Shown here: piece by piece, positions 10,101-20,300 of the stretch
How positions within the stretch are numbered: position 1 is the first letter of the stretch
Layout: each line of letters opens with the position of its first letter
NCBI GenBank assembly: GCA_945905925.1
Contig: CAMDQN010000021.1
Span: 1 to 61,860, forward strand
Reading direction: 5' to 3'
DNA from: Singulisphaera sp. GP187
GTDB lineage: Bacteria; Planctomycetota; Planctomycetia; Gemmatales; Gemmataceae
Length of the DNA: 61,860 bases
Program-made: the position numbers and the translations under genes
The notes under the pieces: model-generated
Seen by the model: only the letters and a program-made list of their open reading frames with translations
Told to the model about the DNA's origin: nothing
The model's database searches: none

Positions 10101-11573
10101 GCGAAGAAACTCGCGCCACTCGTCGAGCGCCAGCGGGCTTCGGGGGTCGCGTTTGCGGCGCTCGACCTGCCGGGGTTGGGCGAGCGCCGGGCTCGCGTCG
10201 TCGCGGCGCTGGCGGTCGCGGTCGCGGACCTACAGGACGTTACTTTGTTCGACGTGCTGGTGTCGCAGTCGGCGGTTCGGCGCGAAGTCGAGCGGCTCAA
10301 GTTCGTGCTTGAAGGGAACCCCACGCCGGACGCGAAGGCGGACGAGTTACACCGCAAACTCGCCGCGCTCGCCGACGCGCTCGACCTCCACGGCGCGAAC
10401 CTCACGGCAAAGTTTCTCGAACCGGGAACACTCGTGGTTCAGGACGTGCAGAAGCAACTCGAACGCGTCGTCGCACCGGAATCGCCCGCGATTGTAAACG
10501 ACGCGAAGATCGCACTTCAAGTTGCCGACTCCGGGTTCCGTGACGGGTCGAAGCCGGACGAGGCGCGCCGGCGAGTCCGCGCCGCGGCCGACGCGCTCGG
10601 TCGGTTAAGCGCCCGGCTCAACGGCACCGAAACCGACCTGGATCGCGTGTATCGGCTCGCGCACAACCGCCGGCTCGCGGCGGTGCGCGCGAAGGAACTC
10701 GCGGACATGAAGTCGCCCTTCAGCGCACCGGCATCCGACGAGGCGAAGCGTCAACTGGTGCGCGAAATGGATGAACTCGCACACACCCGCGTCGGCGCGG
10801 TGGGTCAGTTCAACAAGCATCGCGTGTTCGACCTTTACGCGAGGCTCCGCGTGAAGACCGAACCGGACCGCCTTGCGTCCGACCAGCGCGCGCTCGCGGA
10901 GACGCTGGACGAACTCGCGGCGAAGATGGCCGACATCGCGGACCTCGCTACACTCGCGCCAGCCGCCGAGCCACTCGCACCGCCCGAAGCTGACGCGTAC
11001 CTTCCTTCCCGGCCGCTCGCCGAGACGCTCCGCGGGCTGGTGAAACAGCAGCGCACGCTCCACGACGGCTTGACTAACTTCGCGCGCGCGCTGGCCGACC
11101 ATCTGAAGCCCGCGTCGAACGCCGCGGTCGCGCAACAGATCGCACGCGGAACGGAACTCGCGGCTCGTGCGGCAGAGTTGTCGCGCGTACTCGAACTCGC
11201 GGCGAAGGGACTCGACCCGCTCGACCCGCTCGCGAAGGCGCTTGTCAAGGCCGCGGCGCTCGTGAAGGACGCCGAGAAGCGGTTACTCGAAGCCGCACAG
11301 AAATCGGCAACGACCAACATCACGGAGGCCGCGCGGCTCCGAACCGAAGTCGCGGCGCTGCTCCAGACCGCGAGCGCTGGTGTTTCCGACGCGGCACCGC
11401 TTTCGCCCGCCGGCGCGAACGTGGTCACCGGCGAATCGCTGCGCGCGGCGGAACTCGCGATGCGCGCCGCAATCGACGATCTCACCCGCGACCCGCCAAC
11501 CCCTGCGGAAAAAGCAATGCGCAATGCCGCGAACGCGCTGACCACCGCGGCGAAGAACGTGGGTGAGCCATAA
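7137..11573 (+). CDS. Giant membrane-anchored alanine-rich coiled-coil protein (DUF4175-like)
   Basis: A 1478-residue protein with three hydrophobic segments in the first 175 residues (about 25-48, 55-80 and 148-166). A beta-rich extracytoplasmic-looking part of about 350 residues follows, then more than 900 residues of Ala/Leu/Arg/Glu-rich helix, probably coiled coil. The N-terminus (LEQRLAALVPRVRTQRVVRG, then paired helices) resembles the DUF4175-type proteins that often occur with MoxR/DUF58/VWA clusters. Here those partners are not adjacent, although a DUF58 pair lies at 58.2 kb. Function is unknown; a structural envelope role is only an inference. Confidence 0.7.
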   Translation: MAVALPHALEQRLAALVPRVRTQRVVRGLSLCIIAAVVATTFVLLLDALFTLPAIARGLFIAVWVTALGVLVWQLVLRPWHADISLSDVAGELAKRLPELAERLGAVVGEPHEGTSDAVRAALAEDANRRAKAVDFARAVPTYPAKLRVCGSLIALLGFLIVAGLVPNGADRLRRVTMPWARPASVGVRVIVTSGEPVVKRGGPVTLTAYAEKIDSRALAPDGAVLIYRDRPDAPEHRLSMSADGAGALHVTRPEVNGDFEYRVQISGATSEWFRVTALDAVELADGTRIEIIPPAYARRAKSTRDFSLLDSVLEHSDITLHLKFTRPAASVHLDFQPNSDARAFSPTLELSPDRLSATATIRALHSGVLRLAMVNDVDGKKLRTAAAIDVRVWPDRAPWFEEVSGVSPRPRDARPGARVPIRIVARDDMSVSTVVVEYVLDSFDSRTEQMPIPLTNAGTVRATGRLDFDLTGKGGEGATVRVRVRITDNRSADDPKLAPQEAFYPATGWSELRISATAPPLEEQDIAGQRDAFHESGDAARRAVREAAELVLAVSARTVGGALAVDDTARLYNARERIKRAKEVLHDLGRDAALAPELRPLATTVREIADRELKSAEDATLKVEADETGRADAFAFAVKQLGESGDKLDAVLVRNANLARARLDRAKLGALARDQDALAAAAKTGGNELLARQQELLARQRTILAESEPLRLAAEGAKGNEARRLALAITELSALLGDLDTATKRTATDARDTLVAAIASDQESLTARAVKLFVALDTAARLAGVAPPKLDDFRRVADLAAVGKTVEALTELEKQAQALERIAAEFDLWATDRTDPKKAAVQLARWQDDLLARLRTATKATEFDKLAEELKTAFRTEQKALHAALALLAIPLDVVVKAARDNAAIHTGAAHGFLSNDGSGAETAMKFAVDSLNRLADNTPSVAVRLAATLRAFDKFKSDQEGITKDAEKALRGHDAQAPAPATVAGFAKKLAPLVERQRASGVAFAALDLPGLGERRARVVAALAVAVADLQDVTLFDVLVSQSAVRREVERLKFVLEGNPTPDAKADELHRKLAALADALDLHGANLTAKFLEPGTLVVQDVQKQLERVVAPESPAIVNDAKIALQVADSGFRDGSKPDEARRRVRAAADALGRLSARLNGTETDLDRVYRLAHNRRLAAVRAKELADMKSPFSAPASDEAKRQLVREMDELAHTRVGAVGQFNKHRVFDLYARLRVKTEPDRLASDQRALAETLDELAAKMADIADLATLAPAAEPLAPPEADAYLPSRPLAETLRGLVKQQRTLHDGLTNFARALADHLKPASNAAVAQQIARGTELAARAAELSRVLELAAKGLDPLDPLAKALVKAAALVKDAEKRLLEAAQKSATTNITEAARLRTEVAALLQTASAGVSDAAPLSPAGANVVTGESLRAAELAMRAAIDDLTRDPPTPAEKAMRNAANALTTAAKNVGEP

Positions 11574-11678
11574 CACTGCGGCATCGCGAATTTTCAGTGA
11601 ATTGCAGCGAATTCGTTGCCGAGTCATTCATCTCGGCGTAATATTTCCTGTTGAGATCGTACGCAAAGCCCACCCTCT

Positions 11679-11739
11679 CTACTTTTCGCCCCTACTTTTC
11701 GCCCCTACTTTTCGCCCCTACTTTTCGCCCCTCATTTTC
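11679..11739. repeat. 13-bp tandem repeat upstream of the prepilin-like gene
   Basis: The unit CTACTTTTCGCCC is repeated four times without a mismatch (11679-11730), followed by a partial unit CTCATTTTC. The array ends 17 bases before the ATG of the DUF1559 gene. It is pyrimidine-rich on the plus strand. Confidence 0.95.
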
Positions 11740-11755
11740 TGCTTCGGAGTTTGCA

Positions 11756-12691
11756 ATGTCTCTCCCCACCGCACCACCCAAGCGGGGATTTACGCTCATT
11801 GAATTGCTCGTCGTGATCGCCATTATTGCGATCCTGATCGGGCTGTTGTTGCCAGCCGTCCAGAAGGTGCGTGAGGCCGCCGCACGCATGAGTAGTCAGA
11901 ACAACCTCAAGCAGTTGGGGCTTGCCGCCCACGCCGCCAACGACCAGGCCGGGCATCTTCCGGTTGCGTGGAACGCGTGGTGGATGCACGCGCCTCAGCG
12001 ATCCGGGGCGTGGGTCACCGGTGTGTACCGCGGCTCGTGGGGCAACGACACTACGATGGGCGACGTTACCGCGTTCTACCACTTGCTGCCGTTCATCGAA
12101 CAGAACGCCGCTTACCAGGCCGGGACCGGACAGAACCTGTTCAGTTATCCCAGCGGACTCCAGGCCTGGACCATCAAACTGAAGGTCTTCAAGGCGCCGG
12201 CCGATCCGAGTTCGGCGGACTTCAAGAGCATCCAGTACAGTTGGCTCGAAAGCAACGCGATGACCCCCTGGGCCGCGACCAGTTACGCGAGCAACTACCA
12301 GATCCTCGGACGCCGTGGCGGTAGCCCCTTCGACGCGGCGCAGTGGGACCAACCGCTCGCCATCCAAAATATCAGCGATGGCAGTTCCAACACGATTTTG
12401 TTCGCCGAGAAGCGGATGATCTGCGGGTCGTACGCGAACCTGGCGCTGCACGGCGGCTGGGATCTGAACTACGGTCCGTACTTCGCGGCCACTGGCACCG
12501 GTCTCAAGTTCCAGGTGCAGCCGACCGAGGCGAGTTGTGACCGGTACGCCGCGACTGCGTTCAGCGCTGGTGGGTGCCAGGTGGCCATGACCGACGGTAG
12601 CGTTCGCAACGTTTCCCCTGGTGTCCCCGCGGCCACGTGGGCGCTCGCGTGTGACCCGTCCGACGGGCAGGTTCTGCCCGGTAACTGGTAG
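11756..12691 (+). CDS. DUF1559 protein with type II/IV pseudopilin N-terminus
   Basis: A 311-residue member of the DUF1559 family, expanded in planctomycetes. The N-terminus has the prepilin cleavage and methylation pattern [15 protein letters not shown] followed by a long hydrophobic helix and [12 protein letters not shown]. This implies processing by a prepilin peptidase at Gly-Phe and assembly in the inner membrane or a pseudopilus. The C-terminal region has the family pattern ending in [13 protein letters not shown] and a few residues. I chose ATG 11756 because it has CGGAG upstream and places the prepilin motif at residues 8-22. An upstream in-frame ATG at 11651 would only add translated tandem repeats. 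It is followed by a lipoprotein gene 16 bases downstream. Confidence 0.9.
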   Translation: MSLPTAPPKRGFTLIELLVVIAIIAILIGLLLPAVQKVREAAARMSSQNNLKQLGLAAHAANDQAGHLPVAWNAWWMHAPQRSGAWVTGVYRGSWGNDTTMGDVTAFYHLLPFIEQNAAYQAGTGQNLFSYPSGLQAWTIKLKVFKAPADPSSADFKSIQYSWLESNAMTPWAATSYASNYQILGRRGGSPFDAAQWDQPLAIQNISDGSSNTILFAEKRMICGSYANLALHGGWDLNYGPYFAATGTGLKFQVQPTEASCDRYAATAFSAGGCQVAMTDGSVRNVSPGVPAATWALACDPSDGQVLPGNW

Positions 12692-12707
12692 CCTGAGGGG
12701 AACGCAC

Positions 12708-13193
12708 ATGAGCATCAACTTTCGACGCGCCGCGATTCTGGCGGGTTTGTTCGCACTTGTTCTCGCTGGATGCGGTGCCGGGGACAACGGGTTAAACAAG
12801 GGCGGGAAGCTCACCGGAAGGGCCACGATCGACGGCAAGCCGCTCAAGGGCGGGAACGTCATTGTCGTGTCCGAGAACGGGAAGTACTCGGTCCAGGGGT
12901 ACATCAACGGGGAAGGGATCTACACCGTCCTCGAACCACCGCTGGGCAAGGTGAAGATCGCGGTGCAGACCTCGCACCTGCGCGACTCGGTGGTGCCCAA
13001 GAACGACCCTGGTAAGGGGAAGGGCAAGGGCATCGATGGGTCGCGCGGCATGACACTCCCGGACCCGAAGGAACTCGGCCTGGGGTTCACGGCTATCCCC
13101 GCACGCTACGAGAAAGCCGAGACGGCGGGACTGACCACCGAAGTGAAGTCCGGCGATCAGGCCCACGATATCGAATTGACCAGCGCTCCATAG
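12708..13193 (+). CDS. Small lipoprotein, partner of the DUF1559 gene
   Basis: A 161-residue protein with a lipoprotein signal: positively charged start, hydrophobic stretch LAGLFALVLAGC and a lipobox cysteine near residue 22. The mature part (GKLTGRATIDGKPLKGGNVIVV) resembles the carboxypeptidase regulatory-like beta-sandwich seen in many planctomycete lipoproteins. A DUF1559 gene followed by such a lipoprotein is a recurring pair in this phylum, and here the gap is 16 bases, so an operon is likely. ATG 12708 is preceded by GAGGGG. A hairpin follows at 13211. Confidence 0.8.
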   Translation: MSINFRRAAILAGLFALVLAGCGAGDNGLNKGGKLTGRATIDGKPLKGGNVIVVSENGKYSVQGYINGEGIYTVLEPPLGKVKIAVQTSHLRDSVVPKNDPGKGKGKGIDGSRGMTLPDPKELGLGFTAIPARYEKAETAGLTTEVKSGDQAHDIELTSAP

Positions 13194-13210
13194 GATCGCT
13201 CAGGTGGAGT

Positions 13211-13250
13211 ACACGCGGGCCGGGGCGCCGAACGGTGTCCCGGCCCGTGT
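13211..13250 (+). terminator. Hairpin after the DUF1559-lipoprotein pair
   Basis: ACAC plus GGGCCGGG (13211-13224, with a 2-base bulge) pairs with CCCGGCCCGTGT (13239-13250). It lies 17 bases past the lipoprotein stop. There is no U tract; the role is inferred from position. Confidence 0.5.
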
Positions 13251-13359
13251 GCGTTCGGTCCACCGAAACCGGGAAAGCCGGCCAAAGCGTTTGCCTCAAT
13301 CCGGCACCCGGTTTAGCATGGAGTGAAGTCCTACCCGCTTTCCTCCGCTCACCTTTGCC

Positions 13360-15726
13360 ATGCCGAATCGCACGCACCTCATTTTCCCCGCGGTCGCGCT
13401 GCTGCTTGCCACGGCCGGCGCGGACGACAAGAAACCGGTGCCGAAACTCCCGCCTGCGGCTGAAGGCAAAATCGACTTCGACGCGGACATCAAGCCAATC
13501 CTCGCGGCGCACTGCGTGAAGTGCCACGGCCCGTTCCGGCAGCGGGGCGGGTTGCGGCTCGACAACGCCGCACACGCAAAAGAGGGCGGCAACACCGGCT
13601 CGGTGATCGCGCCCGGTAAGAGCGCCGAGAGCACGCTGATTCACGCGATCGCCGGCACCGACCCAAACTTGCAGATGCCGCCGAAGGACAAGCGACTCAC
13701 CGACGCGGAGATCGGCAAGTTCCGTGCGTGGATCGATCAGGGCGCGAAGTGGGGCGGCGCGATTGCGGTTCTCGACGCCGAGGGGAAGTCGAATCACTGG
13801 GCGTTCCAGCCCATCAATCGCCCCAAAATCCCGAAGGGGATCACGCACCCGATCGACGCATTCGTTCTCCTGCGACTGGACAAGGAAGGCTTGTCTCCTT
13901 CTGTGGAAGCAGATCGTGCGACGCTCATTCGTCGCGTGTCGCTCGACCTTACGGGGCTTCCGCCCACGCCAGAGGAAGTGGACGCGTTCCTGAAAGACAC
14001 CAGCGCGAACGCTTACGAGAAGGTGGTCGATCGGTTGCTCGCGTCGCCACACTACGGCGAACGGTGGGGCCGTCACTGGCTCGACTCCGCGCGCTACGCC
14101 GACAGCGACGGATACGAGAAGGACACCGGGCGCCCGTTCGCGTGGCGCTACCGCGACTGGGTGATCAACTCGCTGAACGCGGACATGCCGTTTGACCAGT
14201 TCACGGTCGAGCAACTCGCGGGTGATCTCCTTCCCAATTCGACCTCGCAACAGAAGACTGCGACCGGGTTTCACCGCAACACGCTGACCAACAAGGAAGG
14301 CGGCGTGGACCAGGAAGAGTTCCGCGTCGCGGCGGTGGTGGACCGCGTAAGCACCACGGGCAAGGTGTGGCTCGGCCTCACGGTCGGCTGTGCGCAGTGC
14401 CACGACCACAAGTACGACCCGGTTTCGCAGCGCGAGTTCTATCAACTGCTCGCGTTCTTCAACTCGGACAAGGAAGTAGACATCGCAGCCCCGCTGGCGG
14501 GCGAGGCCGAACGACTCAAGAAAGAACAAGCCGCGTTCGACATGGAGAAGGAGAAGTTGCAAACGGCTGTCGCCGAGGCGAAGGAGAAGAAACTTCCCGA
14601 CGCGGACCTGAAGAAGCGCGAGGCGGCGCTGGCGGCGCACTTGAAGAAGGCTCCGGCCGGCGCGAAGGCACCGACTCTCGCGCTCGGCCCGGCGCGCCCG
14701 ACGCACGTGATGCTCCGCGGCGACTTCCTCCGCAAAGGCGTGGAGGTGAAGCCGGGCACGCCGGGCGTGCTGCCGAAGTCCACGGGCGCGACGCGCCTCG
14801 ATCTGGCGAACTGGATCGTGTCGAAGGACAATCCGCTGACGGCGCGCGTCACGGCGAATTGGGTGTGGGCGAAGTTCTTCGGTCGCGGGCTGGTGAACAC
14901 GCCGGACGACTATGGCACGCAGGGCGAAAAGCCGAGTCACCCGGAGTTGCTCGACTGGCTCGCGAGCGAACTTCGCGATGGCGGTTGGTCACTGAAGAAG
15001 TTCCACAAACTCATCGTCACGTCCGCGACCTACAAGCAATCCTCCGCGGTGAAACCGGACGCGATCAAACGCGATCCGCTGAACGTGCTGCTCGCGCGCC
15101 AGCAGCGGTTGCGCCTCGAAGCGGAACTGATGCGCGACAACGCGCTCGCCGCGAGCGGCCTACTGAGCCGCACCGTGGGCGGGCCGTCCATTCGACCGCC
15201 GCAACCGCCGGGAATCTCGGAACTCACCTACGCGAATAGCGCGAAGTGGGTTGAGACGACCGGCCCGGATCGCTACAAACGCGGCCTCTACATCTGGTTC
15301 CAGCGCACCAGCCCGTACCCGATGCTGACCGCATTCGACTCGCCTGATTCCAATGTGTGCGTGGTTCGGCGCGAGCGATCGAACACGCCCCTTCAGGCGC
15401 TCACGTTGCTCAACGACGCGGTGTTCGTGGAAGCCGCGCAGGCGCTCGGCAAGCGCGTTCTGACTGAACAGAAAGACGCGACCGACGCGGATCGCATCAC
15501 GCGCACGTTCCGGTTGTGTTTCGGCCGCTTGCCGCTCGAAGCCGAATCCGAACGGCTTGCGAAGTTGCTCACACAGTTCCGCAAGTTGACCGCGAGCGAC
15601 CCCGACGGCGCCGCGAAGTTGCTCGGTTCGCACAAGCCCGCGGTCGTGTCCGCGCCCGAAGCCGCCGCGTGGGTAGCGCTCGCCCGCACGCTTATGAATC
15701 TCGACGAATTCGTGACACGAGAATAA
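13360..15726 (+). CDS. PSCyt1/DUF1549/DUF1553 cytochrome c-type protein
   Basis: A 788-residue secreted protein with an N-terminal signal peptide (HLIFPAVALLLATAGA). A single cytochrome c motif CVKCH at residues 52-56 should bind haem covalently. The following DUF1549 (PSCyt2) region includes LTGLPPTPEEVDAFL and HYGERWGRHWLDSARYADSDG. A DUF1553 (PSD1) C-terminus includes RLDLANWIV and ANRVW-like and ARQQRLRLEAELMRD stretches. The architecture is nearly restricted to planctomycetes and relatives and almost always precedes a DUF1501 gene, as here (5-base gap). The biochemical role is unproven; association with polysaccharide breakdown loci is common. Confidence 0.92.
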   Translation: MPNRTHLIFPAVALLLATAGADDKKPVPKLPPAAEGKIDFDADIKPILAAHCVKCHGPFRQRGGLRLDNAAHAKEGGNTGSVIAPGKSAESTLIHAIAGTDPNLQMPPKDKRLTDAEIGKFRAWIDQGAKWGGAIAVLDAEGKSNHWAFQPINRPKIPKGITHPIDAFVLLRLDKEGLSPSVEADRATLIRRVSLDLTGLPPTPEEVDAFLKDTSANAYEKVVDRLLASPHYGERWGRHWLDSARYADSDGYEKDTGRPFAWRYRDWVINSLNADMPFDQFTVEQLAGDLLPNSTSQQKTATGFHRNTLTNKEGGVDQEEFRVAAVVDRVSTTGKVWLGLTVGCAQCHDHKYDPVSQREFYQLLAFFNSDKEVDIAAPLAGEAERLKKEQAAFDMEKEKLQTAVAEAKEKKLPDADLKKREAALAAHLKKAPAGAKAPTLALGPARPTHVMLRGDFLRKGVEVKPGTPGVLPKSTGATRLDLANWIVSKDNPLTARVTANWVWAKFFGRGLVNTPDDYGTQGEKPSHPELLDWLASELRDGGWSLKKFHKLIVTSATYKQSSAVKPDAIKRDPLNVLLARQQRLRLEAELMRDNALAASGLLSRTVGGPSIRPPQPPGISELTYANSAKWVETTGPDRYKRGLYIWFQRTSPYPMLTAFDSPDSNVCVVRRERSNTPLQALTLLNDAVFVEAAQALGKRVLTEQKDATDADRITRTFRLCFGRLPLEAESERLAKLLTQFRKLTASDPDGAAKLLGSHKPAVVSAPEAAAWVALARTLMNLDEFVTRE

Positions 15727-15731
15727 TCACA

Positions 15732-17222
15732 ATGCACCCAGTTCACGAATCCATGTTGCAGTCCCGACGCGACTTCCTCGCGACCAGCGCCAACGGCGTC
15801 GGGTTGCTCGCGCTCGCGTCGCTCCTTCAAGGGGAAGGTCTGTTACAGGCGAGCGGGGGTGGGAAGCAGGGGGAGACCCCTGTTGCGGTATTAAAGAAGC
15901 CGCACTTCGCGCCTAAGGCCAAGAACTGCATCTGCATCTACCTTGAAGGCGCGCCGTCGCAACTCGACCTGTTCGACCCCAAGCCGAAGCTCAACGAACT
16001 GCACGGCCAGAAGTTGCCGGAGTCGCTCACCAAGAACGTGCGGTTCGCGTTCCTCCAGAAAGAGACCGCGCGCGTCCTCGGCAGCAATCGCACCTGGAAG
16101 AAGCACGGTCAGTGCGGGATGGAGCTTTCCGACTTGCTCCCGCGTCTCGGCACCGTTGCGGACGACGTATGTCTGATTCGCTCGATGCACACGGAAGCGT
16201 TCAACCACCACCCCGGCCAACTGCTGATGAACACCGGCAGCACGATGTTCGCGCGGCCGAGCATGGGCAGTTGGATGACTTATGGCCTCGGCAGCGAAGG
16301 GAAGAATCTGCCGGGGTACGTGGTGCTGAACGCGGGCCGCGGCACGTCCGGCGGCACGTCGAACTGGGGCAGCGGGTTCCTGCCGAGCACGCACGCGGGC
16401 GTTCTGTTCCGCAACAAAGGCGAACCGGTTCTCAATCTAAACAACCCCGGAGGGTTAACCGCGGCGATGCAAGGCGTGACCGTCGAAGCGGTGCGCGACC
16501 TCAACGGCATTCGCCACGCGACCGTTGGCGACCCGGAGATCAACGCGCGCATCTCGGCCTACGAGTTGGCTTATAAGATGCAGTCCGCCGCACCGGAGTT
16601 GATCGACATCAGCGGCGAAGACCGGAAAACGCTTGACGAGTACGGCCTCGACCGACCGGAACCCGAGATCAAAGCAGCCCGCGGGGGCGGCAAGGGCGAG
16701 TTCCGCGCGTTCGCGGCCAACTGCCTGCTCGCGCGCCGATTGGTCGAACGCGGCACGCGGTTCGTGTCGCTGTTCCACGCGTCGTGGGACCATCACTCGA
16801 ATCTCGACGTGGAGTTACCGCACAACTGCCTGATGGCGGATCAACCGGTCGCGGCGCTCATCACCGATTTGAAGCGCCGTGGGTTGCTCGACAGCACGCT
16901 GGTGTTGTGGCTGAGCGAGTTCGGGCGCACGCCGCTCGGCGAGAACCGCGGCGGCAGCACGAACGTGACGGGCCGCGATCACCACCCGTTCGCGTTCACG
17001 ATCTGGGCCGCGGGCGGCGGAATCAAGGGCGGTCAGGTGATCGGCAAGACCGATGATCTTGGCTGGAACGTGGTGGAAGACCCGATCCACGTGAACGACC
17101 TGCACGCGACCGTTCTGCACCTATTCGGGCTGGATCACCTGAAGCTGACGTACAAGTTCCAGGGTCGCGACTTCCGGCTCACCGACGTGGGCGGCAACGT
17201 GGTGAAGAAGTTGCTCAAGTAG
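15732..17222 (+). CDS. DUF1501 protein, Tat-exported sulfatase/alkaline-phosphatase-like
   Basis: A 496-residue protein with a twin-arginine signal (SRRDFLATSANGVGLLALASLL), so it is probably folded before export. The body has the DUF1501 pattern: YLEGAPSQLDLFDPKP, SMHTEAFNHHPGQLLMNTG, and WLSEFGRTP with a nearby DHHPFAFTIWAAGGG. These histidines and aspartates match the alkaline-phosphatase/sulfatase superfamily metal site. It follows the PSCyt gene by 5 bases and is surely co-transcribed. I chose ATG 15732; a second ATG at 15753, directly before SRRDF, is also possible. An earlier in-frame ATG at 15516 lies inside the preceding gene and is unlikely. Confidence 0.9.
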   Translation: MHPVHESMLQSRRDFLATSANGVGLLALASLLQGEGLLQASGGGKQGETPVAVLKKPHFAPKAKNCICIYLEGAPSQLDLFDPKPKLNELHGQKLPESLTKNVRFAFLQKETARVLGSNRTWKKHGQCGMELSDLLPRLGTVADDVCLIRSMHTEAFNHHPGQLLMNTGSTMFARPSMGSWMTYGLGSEGKNLPGYVVLNAGRGTSGGTSNWGSGFLPSTHAGVLFRNKGEPVLNLNNPGGLTAAMQGVTVEAVRDLNGIRHATVGDPEINARISAYELAYKMQSAAPELIDISGEDRKTLDEYGLDRPEPEIKAARGGGKGEFRAFAANCLLARRLVERGTRFVSLFHASWDHHSNLDVELPHNCLMADQPVAALITDLKRRGLLDSTLVLWLSEFGRTPLGENRGGSTNVTGRDHHPFAFTIWAAGGGIKGGQVIGKTDDLGWNVVEDPIHVNDLHATVLHLFGLDHLKLTYKFQGRDFRLTDVGGNVVKKLLK

Positions 17223-17278
17223 CGACAGGATTTTGAGAGGGTCGCGCGCTGGCTTCGGCCGCCCGAGGATTTCTTCTG

Positions 17279-17303
17279 TCCCTCTCCCACAAGGGGGGAG
17301 GGA
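17279..17303. terminator. GC hairpin between convergent genes
   Basis: TCCCTCTCCC and GGGGGAGGGA form a 10-bp stem with a short loop, followed on the plus strand by AAAAA. It lies 57 bases after the DUF1501 stop and 68 bases from the S9 peptidase stop, so it could serve both genes. It resembles the short core of the C/G-rich palindromes. Confidence 0.45.
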
Positions 17304-17370
17304 AAAACACCAGCGCAACTACGCTCTCACACAATTCGGCGTCATTCGCCAGGGCGCTTTGCTGGATCGG

Positions 17371-20300
17371 CTACGGCTTGGGACGCCCCTTCAAGTGGTC
17401 TTCCATCTTCAAGTGCGGGATGCCCTCACTCCACCAGTCCGGGGCCGGCTTGCCCATCAGGTGGTGGTCGAAGAACTCCCGCATCCGCCCCGCGTAGTCC
17501 TTGCGGTTTTCCGGCTTCAACAGCCCATGGTTTTCGCCTTTGTACTGTAGCATCACCACCGGCTTTTGGAGCCGGCGGAGCGTGTTGTAATATTCCACGC
17601 CCTGAGTGAAATCGACTGCCCCGTCCTTGTCGTTGTGCAACAAGAGTAGCGGCGTCTTCACCTTCTGCGCGTGGTACACCGGCGAGTTGCGGATGTACGC
17701 TTCTTGCAGATCCCAATACCCGGCCGTGAACCGGCCTTGGCTACTCTCGAAGATCGGTTGGTTCGCCATCCCGACGTTCCAGTACACGGAGCTGTACATG
17801 CTCACGAGGTCGGTGAGCGCGGCGCCCGCGATCGCGCACTTGAAGCGGTTCGTCTGCGTGACCAGGAACGCGGTCTGGTACCCGCCCCACGAGTGACCGT
17901 GAAGCGCGACCTTCTCGTTGTCCACGATCCCAGTTGCAACGGCCGCGTCGAGCGCCGGCAGAATGCACTCGACCGCTGACACGCCCGGATCATTTAAGCG
18001 GTACGTGATGTCCGGCGTGAGGACCGCGTACCCGGCCGACGTGTAGATGGAACCGATCGCCCACGTCGCGGGCGGCTGATAGCGGTGCATCCCCTGTGAG
18101 AGCTTCTCGTAGATGTACACGATGGTCGGGTACTTCTTGCCGGGTTCGTAGTCGGCCGGCAGGTGCAGCACGCCTTGCAGCTTTTTGCCGCCGACGCCTT
18201 TGTACTCGACCAGCTTCGTGCCCGCGGTCCACTTGTATTCCTTCTGCTGCGGGTTCGCGTCGGTCACCTTCTTCGCGTCCTTGAAGGTGCCGTCGGTGAT
18301 GTAGTAATCGGGGTACTGAACCGCGGTTTGCCGCGTGAACGCGAACACGTCGGCCTTGCGGGCCTTCAGCGGAACGCCGTAAGCACATTCGCCCCACAGG
18401 AGTTCGATCGCCGCGCCGTGCGAGTGGGACTCGCCGGGCTTGGTTGCGCTCGGTGTGGATCGCTGGCCCAAGCGGGCGAAACCGTCCATCTTCGTCCACT
18501 CCCCGTACACGCTCACGTACACCGGCTTTGTCAGGTCGGTACCCGGCTTGAACTCCGGTTCGAGGTTGCCGACGAGGCGGTAGCGAATGCCGTATGCCTT
18601 GCCGACCGTCGTCAGGCTCTCGCCGCCGGTGCCGTCGGCGGCCACCTTCCAGATGTCCCAGCCGTCGGAGAGCAGAACGGACTTCCCGTCGCGGCTCCAG
18701 CCGTAGGAAGGCGTCGCGGGTTTGTCGAAGTTGTGATCGTCCTCGGTGTCGATGAACGAGGTGCCGACCTTCTCGGTCACGTTGACGCTCTTCCCTGCGG
18801 CCATGTCGTGGACATGGTAGTGACCGTCCTTGTAGTAGAGGAAGTGCGTGCCGAGCGGGGACGTGCTGACGCTCGCGCCGCCGAAGAAGATGCTCGCGAG
18901 TTTCTCCACCACCTTCTTCTTCGCACCGGTCTTCGGATCGACGACGTAGATGTCGGTGAAGAGTTTGCCGTTGAGGTAGCTCATGTACTCGTAAGGCTTG
19001 GTGTCGCGGCCGATCGCGTACTTCTGTTTCTGGGCCAGCGTCACCGGCTTCAACTTGTCGTCGGAGAGGCGCACAAACTTCTTGTCTTTCGTCCAGTACA
19101 CGGCGCTGTAGGTTACGACGCGGTCGCTCGCGGCCTGCTTCTCCTGCATCGGTTGAAGACGCTCGTCTTTCCAGTGCCACACCACGAGGTCCGGCTTGGC
19201 TCCGTCGCTTGCTCCACTCGGAGGGAGCTTCTTGCCTTTCTTGCTCTCGTCTTTCGGGTCGGTCTTGGGGTCGGTTTTCACTTCCTTCGGTGCTGGGGCG
19301 ACTTCGCCCTTCTTCTTGCGCGCGGTGATGCTGAAACTGAAGCCGTCGAGCGCGTCGGTCCAGGTCGCCCCGCCGCTGATCGCCATGTCTTTCGGGAAGT
19401 CCTTGTCGTCCTTTGGGTCGTAAGTGGTCTTCGTCGATTTCGCTCCGAGTTCGGCGAAGCCGATCACGCTGATCCACTTCCCTTCATAAGCCGCGTCGTC
19501 GGTGGCTTTCGTCACGGTGAACGCGGTCGTGTCCTCGTTCCACGACAGCCCGCGATACGCGGCGCGGCCCGATTCGATCTGCTGAACCGCACCGGTCTTC
19601 ATGTCGCGCAGTTGGACTCCGTTCCCGATTTGCCCGGTCGCGTCGATCACCGTGACCATCCACACGCCCTTCTTGTCGAACTCGAAGTCCGCGACGTTCC
19701 CCAACACGAAGTCCGTCTTGGTCGCGAGTTCGTAGAGCACGAGGTCGCTTCCTGCGGGCGGAGGCGCCGCGCCGGGTGCCGGCGGTCCGGTCGGCGCGCT
19801 CGAAGGTTCCGCGACCTTGCGATACGCGATGTGGGTCGCGGCCTCTCCGTTGAAGCGGAACGACGCGGCGCCTTCGATCTCGGTCTTCTCGCCGCTGCCG
19901 AGATTCACGAGCACCACCTTCGCTTTCGGTCGCGCTGCGCCCGGCGCGCCGCCTTTCGTGGGCGGCGAGTAGGTGAACGCGAACCACTTGCTATCGAGCG
20001 AGAAGTTCAGCGCGCCGAAGCCACCGCCACCCGGGAACTTGGTTTCCTTGCCGTCGGCGTTGTTGCGCAAGACCAGATCGGTTTCGCCGTCGTTCGTGCC
20101 GACGCGGTGCGCGAACCATTTGCCATCGGGCGACAACGCGACGCCGCGGATCGCACGCCACGTGTCGGCTTCGGCGAGCGTGAGCGGCTTCTTCGCGGCC
20201 GGTGTTTTGCTTTTAAGTTCGTCGAGCTTCTTCTTGAGTTCGGCGAGTTGTTTTTCGATCTCCGCGACTTCTTGCTCGCGGGTCTTGGGCGGGTCTTCGG

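Noticed and set aside
11679-11739. Possible CRISPR array.
   Set aside because: Units are directly adjacent 13-mers without spacers, and no cas genes are present.
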